From Pirellula staleyi DSM 6068 (GTDB lineage Bacteria > Planctomycetota > Planctomycetia > Pirellulales > Pirellulaceae), in contig CAMDKL010000015.1 in the NCBI GenBank assembly GCA_945900945.1, forward strand, positions 1-56,441: a DNA stretch of 56,441 nucleotides, given 5' to 3'. Made by a program: the position numbers and the translations under genes. Below the pieces are notes generated by a model. The model worked only from the letters and a program-made list of their open reading frames with translations, searched no databases and had not been told where the DNA came from. How positions within the stretch are numbered: the stretch's first letter is position 1; every line of letters starts with the position of its first letter. Of this stretch, positions 1-8,586 are shown in pieces.

Positions 1-80
1 ATTCGGCTTCCAAACGTCGATTGCTCTGGAATAAAATGTCCCATCCAAAATTTCATGTCAATACCAGTTTTTTAACACCC

Positions 81-185
81 CAGGCTAGCGCCCACCGGTT
101 CACGAAATCGCAAAATGAGTAACTGGGCTATCACCGAAATCGCTAATGAATAATTCGGGCTAGCCGTGTGACGAAAATCACCGAT
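81..185 (+). repeat. REP-like repeat cluster (copy 1 plus degenerate units)
   Basis: Positions 81-115 carry one copy of the dispersed repeat described at 10218-10255: a GC-rich bulged hairpin with a TAGC loop, followed by a conserved tail reading TTCACGAAATCGCAAA. Two degraded units follow at about 124-143 and 155-185, where GGGCTA and CGAAAT/ACGAAAA pieces recur. The cluster lies just beyond the stop codon of the minus-strand PPIase gene. I see no gene in positions 1-190. Confidence 0.7.
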
Positions 186-190
186 TTGGC

Positions 191-2134
191 TTAACGCGAT
201 TGGCGAGGCTGAGTCTTTTGCGATCCATCTTGTTCAAGAACTTCGAGCGCTGCCTTTGTTTCTGCGGCCCCGATCCGAGTCTTGTTGGTTAAGAAATTCG
301 AGATCTGAGCATCGGCAATCAATGTCGACAGATGATTGTCCATCGCAATGCGTTGCTTCTTTTCAAGAATGTCCTTGGTTAGCTCCCCCTTGACCGCGTT
401 GAAATCTTGAACAACTGGCGTTGTAAGCCCTTGGCTCTTGAGGATCACGTATTGGCCATTGACCTCGATGATCCCTGAGATATCGCCTGGCTTTAGGTCG
501 AACGCCGCTTTCTCAAGATTTGGCTGACCGCCGTGCTTTCGTAGTGGCGGTACCTTGCCAAAATTACTTTTGGAACTTGGTTCTACCGAATATTGATGGG
601 CAAGTTCACCAAAAAACTGTTCCGACTTGTTGTTTCGAGCAAGTTCCCAGACCTCCTGCGAGGTGCGTTGATTGCTTAACACCACAGCCAGCACTTCAGC
701 ACGTGGTCCGTAATTGGATTCAAAGCCCTTTTTAAGGTCTTCTTCGGTGACTTGTGCCTTGCCTGCAACTAGTTTTTTGAGCGCGACAGTTGGCCAAATT
801 GCGTCATGCACGTAAATTTCGAAGGTGACTCCATCCTCCGTTAAGACACTCTTCATCCACTCTTGAATGTTGGGGGTTCCATCTTGGTTGATGAAACCGA
901 AGTAGTCAGCCGCTCGCGTCATTTCCGCATCGACGTCGGCCTGAGTGACTTGCAATCTGGCGTTGTTTAATGCTCCTTCGATCAGCTTGCGATTGATTTC
1001 GCCTTCCAGAATTTGAACACCATGTCGCTTGATGCATGCCTGGTCAAACCTCTGCATGGGGATACTCTGGCGATTGACGATGGCCGCAACTCCTGGATAC
1101 TGAGCTGCTAACTCAGGCTTGTTGTGAACAAGCGTTACCTCGGCCTTTTCGCGAAGAGATTTGTAGACAGTCTCTGCCGTTCCACGGAGTTTCTGGTCCT
1201 CCAATTCAAGCTTGATTCGATTCTGGATCTCTTGCATCTGAGCGCTGGGCGGATTGGCTGGCGGCAAGTGGCGAACGCATTGGAGAATGACACTCATTTC
1301 GCCCGCAGGGAATACCCGTGAAACCTGATTGGGTTGCAAGCCGAATGCAATCGTCTCGAGTTCGTCGTCACCGCTGTTGCGGCGAATGGGTGGCAAGAGT
1401 CCTTCGACGCTGGCGCTACTTGGATCTTCGCTATGATTTTTTGCGAGAGTTTTGAAACTGTCTGGGTTGGCTGTCGCTTCCTTTTGCAACTGGGCCAATT
1501 TTTGGGCGTCTCTACACGCGATCATGCGAACTTGGACCTTTGCGCCAAATTCACTTTGAAAAGCGAGGTCGATCTCTTGCGGCGTTATTTGAATTTGATT
1601 CTTGGAAAGTCCTCGCAGAGCTAGCATCGGCCAAATAATATCCGATGCATACTGTTCTGGAGCGATACCTCGCTCATCCTGAATGAGCTTAAGATACATG
1701 GGTGTCGACAGCTGAAATTTGCCCGCAGTCCGCGAGATTTCATCATCGACCTCTTTCTGTGTGACCGAAATTTTCTGTGATTGGCAGGCTTGCAAGATCA
1801 AGGTTTTATTCACAAGATCTTCAAGGATATCTTCACCGAACCGAAGCTTGCATTGGGCTGCGAGTTCATCCAGCGAGATCGGATTGCCGTTGACGGTTGC
1901 GACAACGCTAGGCCCTATATTTGCGTCGTCGGAGATTTTTCTTGGGGAAGAGGCGGTGGAAGCCGGTACGCTTTTTTGGTTGGGTTGCTGTTTGCCTAGG
2001 GCCCGATCCTGCTGCGCCCAAGCGTCGGTGGTCGCGAATGTCACAACGAGCGGCAAGGCTAACGCAAGTCTAAGGGAACGTCGAAGGAGATGTTGGAGGC
2101 GATTTTGAGGGCCATTTTGGTTGGAAGAACGCAT
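191..2134 (-). CDS. Exported peptidyl-prolyl isomerase with two parvulin (SurA-like) modules
   Basis: A 647-residue protein of the SurA/PrsA parvulin class, which helps exported and outer-membrane proteins fold in the periplasm. An N-terminal signal peptide (hydrophobic stretch about residues 21-38, cleavage likely after AWA at 40) indicates export. The chain is an internal duplication. Each half begins with a SurA_N-like helical segment (VNGNPISLDEL near 82; VNRQSIPMQRFD near 352), followed by a PpiC rotamase domain (about 200-290 and 475-575) with the usual parvulin ending, in which a predicted Phe/Leu-Lys/Gln-Pro-Gly turn precedes the last strand. Single-domain relatives are roughly half this length. 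It is monocistronic here, with about 250 bp of non-coding sequence before the next gene. Family assignment is firm; the client proteins are unknown. Confidence 0.88.
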   Translation of the reverse strand: MRSSNQNGPQNRLQHLLRRSLRLALALPLVVTFATTDAWAQQDRALGKQQPNQKSVPASTASSPRKISDDANIGPSVVATVNGNPISLDELAAQCKLRFGEDILEDLVNKTLILQACQSQKISVTQKEVDDEISRTAGKFQLSTPMYLKLIQDERGIAPEQYASDIIWPMLALRGLSKNQIQITPQEIDLAFQSEFGAKVQVRMIACRDAQKLAQLQKEATANPDSFKTLAKNHSEDPSSASVEGLLPPIRRNSGDDELETIAFGLQPNQVSRVFPAGEMSVILQCVRHLPPANPPSAQMQEIQNRIKLELEDQKLRGTAETVYKSLREKAEVTLVHNKPELAAQYPGVAAIVNRQSIPMQRFDQACIKRHGVQILEGEINRKLIEGALNNARLQVTQADVDAEMTRAADYFGFINQDGTPNIQEWMKSVLTEDGVTFEIYVHDAIWPTVALKKLVAGKAQVTEEDLKKGFESNYGPRAEVLAVVLSNQRTSQEVWELARNNKSEQFFGELAHQYSVEPSSKSNFGKVPPLRKHGGQPNLEKAAFDLKPGDISGIIEVNGQYVILKSQGLTTPVVQDFNAVKGELTKDILEKKQRIAMDNHLSTLIADAQISNFLTNKTRIGAAETKAALEVLEQDGSQKTQPRQSR

Positions 2135-2385
2135 TTGTTTTCCTCATGAAAATGTGGGACAGTATTGGGTCGCCCACGATTGATTCTCACCAGCCGATAG
2201 CCATCGTGGCTTCGGATCAAATCTGGTTGGAGAGAGCTGCGTAAGTCGGGGAGTATACGAAGTTCGCGGAGTCCAGGTCAAGACTGGTACTTGCACACAT
2301 TAGTGTTAGCAAGCAAAACGCTGCATCTAACTTTATGAGTTGATCCGAGAAGCCGTTTTCAATAATCGGCCTCCAAACAATTGCA

Positions 2386-3510
2386 TCACGGTATCGCCAC
2401 GTCGCCGAGCTGAACCGGATTGGCGAACACCTGGATCGGTACCGTCATTCCGTATCGACGATAGATCTTATTTAATCGAACTGTGTCCAACGGACTTGCA
2501 TCGATTTGCCGAATACATATACGAGCAACCTGAGAGGGGAATTTCGACGCCAGCTTGGCGTATATTTCTGGATCGCGTTCACCGCTATCTCCTACCAGAA
2601 CAAAGGTCCTTTCTGGAAGACGTTTGATCAAGTTTCGGATTACGCCGCCTTTACTTTTTCGGCGAATAATTTGCCAACGCTTGAAAATCTCATCTCGCAA
2701 TCGAAACCACTTCAGATGCATGCTGCCAAGCGGAAAGTTTTCGTCGATCAGGAATTGGTTTACTGCGTCGTAGATTTGCCAAGGACTGCTACTGACATAG
2801 TGAAACAATGCTCCTTGTTCGGCCCATCTTTGATACGTACTCGCCATTCCCGCAATGGGCTCAAAAGGCTCAGCAAACGTTCTTAGCAACATGCGTCTTC
2901 GACTGTTTACCTCAGTTAGCTTAATGGTGTCGTCAATGTCGGTGATAACGCTAACCCCGCGTCGTTCTGCTAGAAAAACCTGACTGCTGATTTGTCCGAA
3001 CCCAATATCCCATTTCTGGATGCAATCCAAATCACGGCTATCATTTTGCTGTGGTAAAGCACCATACGTCCGAAAGCTCTGCATCTGTTTTGTAGGAATA
3101 TCCAGCCTACAATAAAACAGTCCGCTGGCTTTGGATTTTCGCCGCAAAACGTAATGCTGTCCTGCAAGTTCGAGTTGAACACGGGACCCAGCGACGGGAG
3201 CGGCAATGAACCCACCCACTCGTTGCCGAAACAGATCCCCCTCAGCGACTTGCGTGGAAACGTTGAGGGCGCGAATTAAGCCACGCAACATTAAACGCTT
3301 TCCAAAAGTGACAGGTGTGGACCGCGAAATCCTACCCTGAATTTGAATACGCCAAAGCGAACCCTCAGCGATGGAGTAGCCAATCGTCGGATACAACCGG
3401 ACTTCCGGATCCGATTCATTTTGAATCGCCTGATCCGGGCTCATTCGGAGCATTTGAGTTGGTTTTCGCGTTGATCCCTCAACGGCCTCGTTGGAATCGC
3501 GAATAGGCAT
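2386..3510 (-). CDS. App1-like (DUF2183) phosphatase domain protein
   Basis: A 374-residue protein whose C-terminal half matches the App1/DUF2183 catalytic domain, a HAD-type phosphatase known from yeast phosphatidate phosphatase App1 and many bacteria. The motif I-DIDDT-IK (Asp191 and Asp193) supplies the expected DxDxT nucleophile. Downstream, VSSSPWQIYD (about 240) and VGDSGERDPEIY (about 310) fit HAD motifs II and IV. The N-terminal 180 residues would form the beta-rich accessory domain seen in this family. No signal peptide is visible, so it is probably cytoplasmic. By family knowledge the substrate would be a phospholipid-type phosphomonoester, but nothing nearby confirms that. The short intergenic gap to the upstream oxidoreductase (start at 4669) makes co-transcription possible. 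Confidence 0.82.
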   Translation of the reverse strand: MPIRDSNEAVEGSTRKPTQMLRMSPDQAIQNESDPEVRLYPTIGYSIAEGSLWRIQIQGRISRSTPVTFGKRLMLRGLIRALNVSTQVAEGDLFRQRVGGFIAAPVAGSRVQLELAGQHYVLRRKSKASGLFYCRLDIPTKQMQSFRTYGALPQQNDSRDLDCIQKWDIGFGQISSQVFLAERRGVSVITDIDDTIKLTEVNSRRRMLLRTFAEPFEPIAGMASTYQRWAEQGALFHYVSSSPWQIYDAVNQFLIDENFPLGSMHLKWFRLRDEIFKRWQIIRRKSKGGVIRNLIKRLPERTFVLVGDSGERDPEIYAKLASKFPSQVARICIRQIDASPLDTVRLNKIYRRYGMTVPIQVFANPVQLGDVAIP

Positions 3511-3556
3511 AGTTCAATGGCCCGTGGTCACAATGAGAAGCAGCATCGCCAAATTT

Positions 3557-4669
3557 TTACGCAACAACTTTCACACTCGTCCGCGTCTCGATCGATTTGT
3601 AAATAGCTTCGACAGCGAGCAAATCTTTAAGCCCTTCTTCACCGGATACTTTAGAAGGTTTATTTTCCAAAATACACTTAGCGAATGCGTCCATTTCGTT
3701 TGCAAACTGATCTGGCGCATCGAATTCGACTTTGCCCTTGGAGGTTTCCATACGATTGCCGCTATAGCTGAACGCTGGATCCATTCGAACGAAGCCGTTT
3801 TCAGTGAAAGCGTTGAATCGATTCAATCCGTTGAAGTTGTAGCTGGTACTACAGTAGGCCAACACACCGGACGGGAATTGCATGAGCCATGTAATGGACT
3901 CATCGACCTCCGCGAACTTAACCGCATCTGTTTTGGTTTCTTGAGCGGTAATAACCGCAGGCTCCTCTCCGGTCAAGTGACGGCAGGCCTGAAGAGCATA
4001 AACACCAACGTCCATAAGTGCTCCACCACCAGCCAATTTTTTGTTGAGTCGCCACTGCTTCGGATCGCCAATTTTGAATGCAAACCCTGCTTCGATCATC
4101 TTGATTGCCCCAAGCTCTTTGCTGCGAGACATCTCCATGCACTTCAAGTGATGTGGTTCGTATTGACATCGGTAGCCGATCGCAAGTTTCCGATTCGCCG
4201 CTTGGCAAGCAGAGATCATGTCCCGGCAGTCCGCAGCGGAATTCGCCATAGGTTTTTCGCACAAGACATGCTTCCCAGCCTTGGCCGCGCGAATCGTGTA
4301 TTCTGCATGCATGCTGTTCGGAAGAACAATGTAGACCAAGTCTACCGAGTCGTCGGATGCTAACTTGTCAAAGCTGTTGTAGTTGTAGATATGATCGCGA
4401 CCAATTCCATACTTGTCCGACCAGCTTTTTTCTTTTTCGGGCGTGCCGGTTACGATCGCTGCAAGCTTGCAGCGAGCTGACTTTTGGAACGCAGGCGCGA
4501 TTTGGTTGGTGCTCAGGCTACCAAGTCCTACCAAAGCAACACCGAGCTTCCTGTTTTCATTGGCCTGTGTTGATGCCGAAAAGTAGCCGCCTTGAGCAAG
4601 TCCAGCAACGACGCCTGCCGAAACCGAAGTATTTAAAAAATCGCGACGATTGAAATTGGGTTGATGCAT
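3557..4669 (-). CDS. Gfo/Idh/MocA family oxidoreductase, TAT-exported
   Basis: An NAD(P)-dependent sugar-type dehydrogenase of the glucose-fructose oxidoreductase group. The start at 4669 is preferred over the longer frame starting at 4747, because it places a twin-arginine signal (NFNRRDFLNTSVSAG) right at the N-terminus. The mature part begins with a Rossmann motif, VALVGLGSLS, and carries the family's EKP catalytic-lysine motif (HVLCEKPMAN). It ends in the usual open beta-sheet domain with GGALMDVGVYALQ. Such proteins are very numerous in planctomycetes and usually act on periplasmic sugars or inositols; the substrate here is unknown. It lies upstream of the App1-like gene on the same strand. 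Confidence 0.88.
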   Translation of the reverse strand: MHQPNFNRRDFLNTSVSAGVVAGLAQGGYFSASTQANENRKLGVALVGLGSLSTNQIAPAFQKSARCKLAAIVTGTPEKEKSWSDKYGIGRDHIYNYNSFDKLASDDSVDLVYIVLPNSMHAEYTIRAAKAGKHVLCEKPMANSAADCRDMISACQAANRKLAIGYRCQYEPHHLKCMEMSRSKELGAIKMIEAGFAFKIGDPKQWRLNKKLAGGGALMDVGVYALQACRHLTGEEPAVITAQETKTDAVKFAEVDESITWLMQFPSGVLAYCSTSYNFNGLNRFNAFTENGFVRMDPAFSYSGNRMETSKGKVEFDAPDQFANEMDAFAKCILENKPSKVSGEEGLKDLLAVEAIYKSIETRTSVKVVA

Positions 4670-4915
4670 GTTTCTAGCGTTGGTTAGAAGGGTCGGTTTT
4701 GGCAGGATTACTACATAGGATTTGAGCGATCGCCCTGAACAAGTCAATTATTCTAGCCGAAAACATGCAGGTTTTGCTATCCAAACCGTACATTGGCCTT
4801 TCCAACCCTATCGGCCACGGAATCTAACCTCGAATAAAGATGGAAATCTCTTGATCCCACCTTGAATCCAACTAGCGTGGAATTGGTCGGGGGACTAGCC
4901 ATCACAGGGTAAAAC

Positions 4916-5365
4916 ATGTTTTCAAAATTGATTTTTTCGTTCACTGCCGTCGTCGCATTGGGTTGCGTTTGCCCGTCGGCACATGCTCAGGATCCGTACG
5001 CTTTCCAGTTCGGCTATATATTGGGAAACCAAAATAGTTTCCGAAATCGTCTGCCTACACCACCTTATTTTTCTGTTTTTCCACCAGTCTACTACGGAAA
5101 GCGGTTTGAACGACCCTTCGGTGATAGCCCGTATGCGTCGTTCCCTCAATTGCGTGGGGCATCCGATTATCATCCTGTCCCTAAAGAGACACCGGTCCGA
5201 ACTCGAACGGTGTTAAATCCGCACGTCGACTCATTGCCCGGCCCAAAGGTTCAAGGGACCAATGCTATTGGTGAACCTGTCGCAATATCGCCGCCACGCG
5301 TTGGACGCACTGTCGAAGTCATCAATCCGTATGCGGCTGAACCAATTGCAAGCCAGGGCCGATAA
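4916..5365 (+). CDS. Small secreted protein of unknown function
   Basis: A 149-residue protein with a clear signal peptide (hydrophobic core FSFTAVVALGCVC, cleavage probably after AHA at 24). The mature part is rich in Pro, Tyr and Arg, with no domain I recognise. Two related phrases, VLNPHVDSL (about 98) and VINPYAAEP (about 135), may be repeats of one short motif. It diverges from the oxidoreductase at 4669 and is followed by the convergent queE. The signal peptide supports a real gene; function is not assigned. Confidence 0.65.
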   Translation: MFSKLIFSFTAVVALGCVCPSAHAQDPYAFQFGYILGNQNSFRNRLPTPPYFSVFPPVYYGKRFERPFGDSPYASFPQLRGASDYHPVPKETPVRTRTVLNPHVDSLPGPKVQGTNAIGEPVAISPPRVGRTVEVINPYAAEPIASQGR

Positions 5366-5406
5366 ACCGAGGCAAGAGTCTGGTCGATCGTCCCAAGATC
5401 GTTGAA

Positions 5407-6126
5407 CTACGTCCCTCTACGATTTCCAAACCAATAGATGTGCGAGCGATCGCACAGTCGTAAATCGTGATCTCGACACCACGAAGTCAGCCATGTGGAC
5501 TGCAATTTTAATTCCTTGGCCGTTGTTCCGCGCGGCATCAACATGACACGGTCGCGATCCCACGGGCTCAACTCTTTCAGGTATTCAAGCACTTCCTCGG
5601 CGTCGAGAATGGAACCAACCACAAACTTGAGTTGGTATTCCCCTTGTTCCATCAAGCTTTTTACAACATCTGGCCGTTGGCGGCGCTCGTCATGTTGCTT
5701 AACCCACTCGTCCGATGCGTAACCGATCGGAGTTGAATTACTCAACTTAGGACTAATAGACCAAAGATCGCATGGAATATCTCGATGAATGGTCCCTGCG
5801 GTTTCGATCGTGATGTGCTTTTGGTAGAGGTGAAGCGTTTCGCAAAGTTCACGAAGCTCCTCATAAATCATCGGCTCACCGCCCGTTATTACAATATGTT
5901 GCGTGGTCCATTTCGTGGCGGCTGCAACAATATCATCGACACTCCAGGAGTCCCCCTCAGGTTCCCAAGAGGCGTAGCGAGTATCGCAAAACCAGCATCG
6001 CAGATTGCAACCGCTTGTGCGGATAAACACGCTAGGGGTTCCTGTAAATCGGCCTTCCCCCTGGACGCTGTGAAAAATTTCTGAGATCCGGATCACGCTG
6101 GCCTCGAATTCGCGTGGTTTGACCAA
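5407..6126 (-). CDS. queE: 7-carboxy-7-deazaguanine synthase QueE
   Basis: A radical-SAM enzyme that contracts 6-carboxytetrahydropterin to 7-carboxy-7-deazaguanine in queuosine/preQ0 biosynthesis. The CX3CX2C cluster motif is present as Cys40, Cys44 and Cys47 (GCNLRCWFC). It follows the QueE-typical start SEIFHSVQGEGRFTGTPSVF, and a GGEP SAM-binding motif lies near residue 100. The length of 239 is normal for the family. It is divergent from queF (116 bp apart), so both queuosine genes probably share a regulatory region. I see no obvious preQ1 riboswitch in that gap. Confidence 0.95.
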   Translation of the reverse strand: MVKPREFEASVIRISEIFHSVQGEGRFTGTPSVFIRTSGCNLRCWFCDTRYASWEPEGDSWSVDDIVAAATKWTTQHIVITGGEPMIYEELRELCETLHLYQKHITIETAGTIHRDIPCDLWSISPKLSNSTPIGYASDEWVKQHDERRQRPDVVKSLMEQGEYQLKFVVGSILDAEEVLEYLKELSPWDRDRVMLMPRGTTAKELKLQSTWLTSWCRDHDLRLCDRSHIYWFGNRRGT

Positions 6127-6242
6127 TCAATCTGCCGTTCCAATGGCAAAATGCACTGTTAATCTAGTGCCGAATCATCAGAATACACAAAAACCGATTC
6201 CAAGCGAATCCTGACTTGCTGTTTCCCTGAGGAGAATTTCCT

Positions 6243-6605
6243 GTGCCTGGCACACCGTTCCAAGATCAACTTGAGTGTTTTGACAACTCGTATCCAGAGC
6301 GTGAATACCGTATCGAGATCGAATGCCCAGAGTTTACTTCCATGTGCCCAAAGACAGGTCAACCGGACTTTGGCACCCTGATTTTTCGCTATGTGCCAGA
6401 CGCGAAATGTGTGGAATTGAAAAGCCTCAAGTACTATTTGCAAAAATTCCGCAATGAGGGAATCTTCTACGAGAACGTGACAAATCGAATCCTAGATGAT
6501 TTCGTCTCGATCGTAAAACCACGCAGCGTCACGCTTGAAAGCCGCTGGGGCGCACGTGGCGGTATCACTTCTGTCATTACTGTAACGCACGAAAAGGCAA
6601 AGTAA
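6243..6605 (+). CDS. queF: NADPH-dependent 7-cyano-7-deazaguanine reductase QueF
   Basis: Reduces preQ0 to preQ1, the last free-base step before insertion into tRNA. This is the short single-domain form of 120 residues. The nucleophilic cysteine is Cys35 in [13 protein letters not shown], with the partner Asp42. The QueF signature ELKSLKYY at 58-65 binds NADPH. The start is a GTG at 6243 preceded by a good ribosome-binding site (GAGGAG about 7 bases upstream). The next gene starts one base after its stop codon, which indicates an operon. Divergent queE supports the pathway assignment. Confidence 0.95.
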   Translation: MPGTPFQDQLECFDNSYPEREYRIEIECPEFTSMCPKTGQPDFGTLIFRYVPDAKCVELKSLKYYLQKFRNEGIFYENVTNRILDDFVSIVKPRSVTLESRWGARGGITSVITVTHEKAK

Positions 6606-6606
6606 C

Positions 6607-7656
6607 ATGTCAATAGAAACGAACTCAAACACATCAAAACCTGTTTTGCTAAGTGGCTTTGCCGACGAGGCAGCGAACCAAAAAACCGCAGAACAACAAT
6701 TCTGTGCCTTTGCAGCGTTAGGGCTTCGCTACTACACTTTGAGGTTTATTGATGCAGGTGCCGGCATCCAAAATGCAATGCTGCTGGCTCCCGAGTCGAT
6801 AGAACGCATCTTGGCCTTACAAGCGGAATATGGACTTTGCGTTTCTTCACTGGGTTCCCCGATCGGTAAAGTGAAATTGCTGGATGTTGAAGATGGAACT
6901 TCGAACCGCTATGTGCCATTCCAAGAATACTTAAAAAAGGACGTGCTTCGGGCATGCGATCTGGCTAATACTTTTGGTTGTAAACTCATTCGAGGCTTCT
7001 CGTTCTATCATCCGCGTGGAACAGAACCGGAGGGGCATCTCAGCCAAGCGATCGATCAGCTTGGAAAAATTGCCCGCGTGTGCGATTCCCATGGTCTCAC
7101 GTTTGGACTCGAGGTCGAAGCCAATTTGATCGGACAAACAGGCAAGCTACTTAAGAAACTCTACGACGGTGTAGCGGATCCCGCCATGCTGCTGATTTTT
7201 GACGGAGCCAATCTTGTTTGTCAAGGAATGTCGACCGAACAGGTGTACGAGGAGTACACGGCGATGAAGGAAGGGATGGGATGGCTTCATGTAAAAGACT
7301 ACCAACGGCCGACGACTCGCTCGACGCACGTGGATGAGGAATCGCTCAAGAGCTTTGTACCAGCCGACCAAGGTGATTCGGGGCACGAGGCTATTTTCCG
7401 GGACGTCAAACGCGATTACTCTCCATTGCTAATCAAACTTACCAAACGAGGTATCCCCGGTCTGTTCTTGGACCTGGAACCGCATGTCAAGGGTGGTGGT
7501 CAATTTGGTGGCTTCAGCGGCCCAGATGGATTCGGCGTTGCACTTCGAGGACTGTGTCGCTTGTTGGACTACGTCGGATTGAACTATGACCTGCGAACCT
7601 TCGCTGATATTCGAAATAGCGTTGAAACCACGAGCAAGGCGAAAGCGGGCACATAA
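6607..7656 (+). CDS. Sugar phosphate isomerase/epimerase (TIM-barrel, AP endonuclease 2 family)
   Basis: A 349-residue protein of the xylose-isomerase-like TIM-barrel superfamily. Typical elements are LSGFADEAA at the first strand, the metal-site pattern LEVEANLIG (about 167), DGANLVCQG (about 200) and WLHVKDYQRP (about 225), and a late Glu in LDLEPHVKGG. It probably isomerises or epimerises a sugar or inositol derivative, but the substrate cannot be deduced. It sits directly after queF and seven bases before the hydrolase gene, as the second member of a four-gene run. Confidence 0.85.
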   Translation: MSIETNSNTSKPVLLSGFADEAANQKTAEQQFCAFAALGLRYYTLRFIDAGAGIQNAMLLAPESIERILALQAEYGLCVSSLGSPIGKVKLLDVEDGTSNRYVPFQEYLKKDVLRACDLANTFGCKLIRGFSFYHPRGTEPEGHLSQAIDQLGKIARVCDSHGLTFGLEVEANLIGQTGKLLKKLYDGVADPAMLLIFDGANLVCQGMSTEQVYEEYTAMKEGMGWLHVKDYQRPTTRSTHVDEESLKSFVPADQGDSGHEAIFRDVKRDYSPLLIKLTKRGIPGLFLDLEPHVKGGGQFGGFSGPDGFGVALRGLCRLLDYVGLNYDLRTFADIRNSVETTSKAKAGT

Positions 7657-7662
7657 TATCGG

Positions 7663-8586
7663 ATGAGATTATCCACTGATGCAAACGGCTGGCGAGTCGA
7701 GTATCCCTTCGTGTCTCGTTTTCTTGAACTTGAGCCAGGTGTCCGCATGCACTATATCGACGAGGGTCCGAAAAAGGATTCTGCCGCAACGATCTTATGT
7801 GTTCACGGCAATCCAACATGGTCTTTTTACTATCGATCGATCGTCTCGCGATTTTCAGTCTCGGGATTTTCCGAACCATGTCGAGTCGTTGCTGTCGATC
7901 ACATTGGATGTGGACTAAGCGACAAGCCGCAGCGATACCGCTATTCGCTGGCTCAGCATACAGCCAACCTGGTTCGATTGATCGAAGTGCTCAATTTGCA
8001 AAATATCACAATGGTCGTACACGATTGGGGTGGGGCGATTGGCTTAGGAGCGGCTGTCGAACAAACCGATCGGTTTCGTAGTTTAATGGTACTTAATACT
8101 GCTGCATTTCCACCTCCCTATATTCCACGCCGTATCGCTGCGTGTCGAATACCCTATTTTGGCTCATGGGCAATCTGCTATCTAAACGCATTCGCTCGAG
8201 CGGCGAGCGTCATGGCAATCGATCGATTGCCGAAACTGAGCAACAACGCTCGCGACGGTTTGCTTGCACCCTACGATTCGCCTCGCAATCGCGTTGCAAT
8301 CGATGGATTTGTACAGGATATTCCAATGTCGCCAAAACATCCCACTTGGAATGTTCTAACGCAACTGGAATTGGCTTTGCCAAAATTGAGCGGACTGCCC
8401 ATCCGATTTGTATGGGGAATGCGAGACTGGTGCTTCCGGCCGGAATGCATGGAGCGAATGAATCTCGCTTGGCCAAGTGCTTCGCGACGCGAGTTGAGCG
8501 ATGTCGGTCACTATGTCATGGAAGAAGCACCGACGGAGGTTTTAGAAGAGCTTGAAAAGCTCGTTCACGGACAGCCGTCCACGTGA
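7663..8586 (+). CDS. Alpha/beta hydrolase, OleB / haloalkane dehalogenase-like
   Basis: A 307-residue alpha/beta hydrolase. The oxyanion region HGNPTW (48-53) and the nucleophile elbow HDWGG with Asp121-Trp122 are characteristic of haloalkane dehalogenases and of OleB, the beta-lactone decarboxylase of long-chain olefin biosynthesis. WGMRDWCF (about 257) and VGHYVMEE (about 283) supply the remaining acid and the catalytic histidine. PYDSPRNRVAI and FVQDIPMSPKHP resemble OleB more than simple dehalogenases. No OleA, OleC or OleD is in the window, so an olefin role is only inferred. Its stop codon overlaps the GTG start of the next gene (GTGA), suggesting translational coupling. Confidence 0.8.
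   Translation: MRLSTDANGWRVEYPFVSRFLELEPGVRMHYIDEGPKKDSAATILCVHGNPTWSFYYRSIVSRFSVSGFSEPCRVVAVDHIGCGLSDKPQRYRYSLAQHTANLVRLIEVLNLQNITMVVHDWGGAIGLGAAVEQTDRFRSLMVLNTAAFPPPYIPRRIAACRIPYFGSWAICYLNAFARAASVMAIDRLPKLSNNARDGLLAPYDSPRNRVAIDGFVQDIPMSPKHPTWNVLTQLELALPKLSGLPIRFVWGMRDWCFRPECMERMNLAWPSASRRELSDVGHYVMEEAPTEVLEELEKLVHGQPST

Noticed and set aside
3491-4363. 290-codon plus-strand open frame
   Set aside because: It lies antisense to the App1 and oxidoreductase genes and has no domain of its own.
6127-6242. preQ1 riboswitch between queE and queF
   Set aside because: I looked for the compact preQ1 pseudoknot pattern and saw no convincing match; a covariance search would decide.
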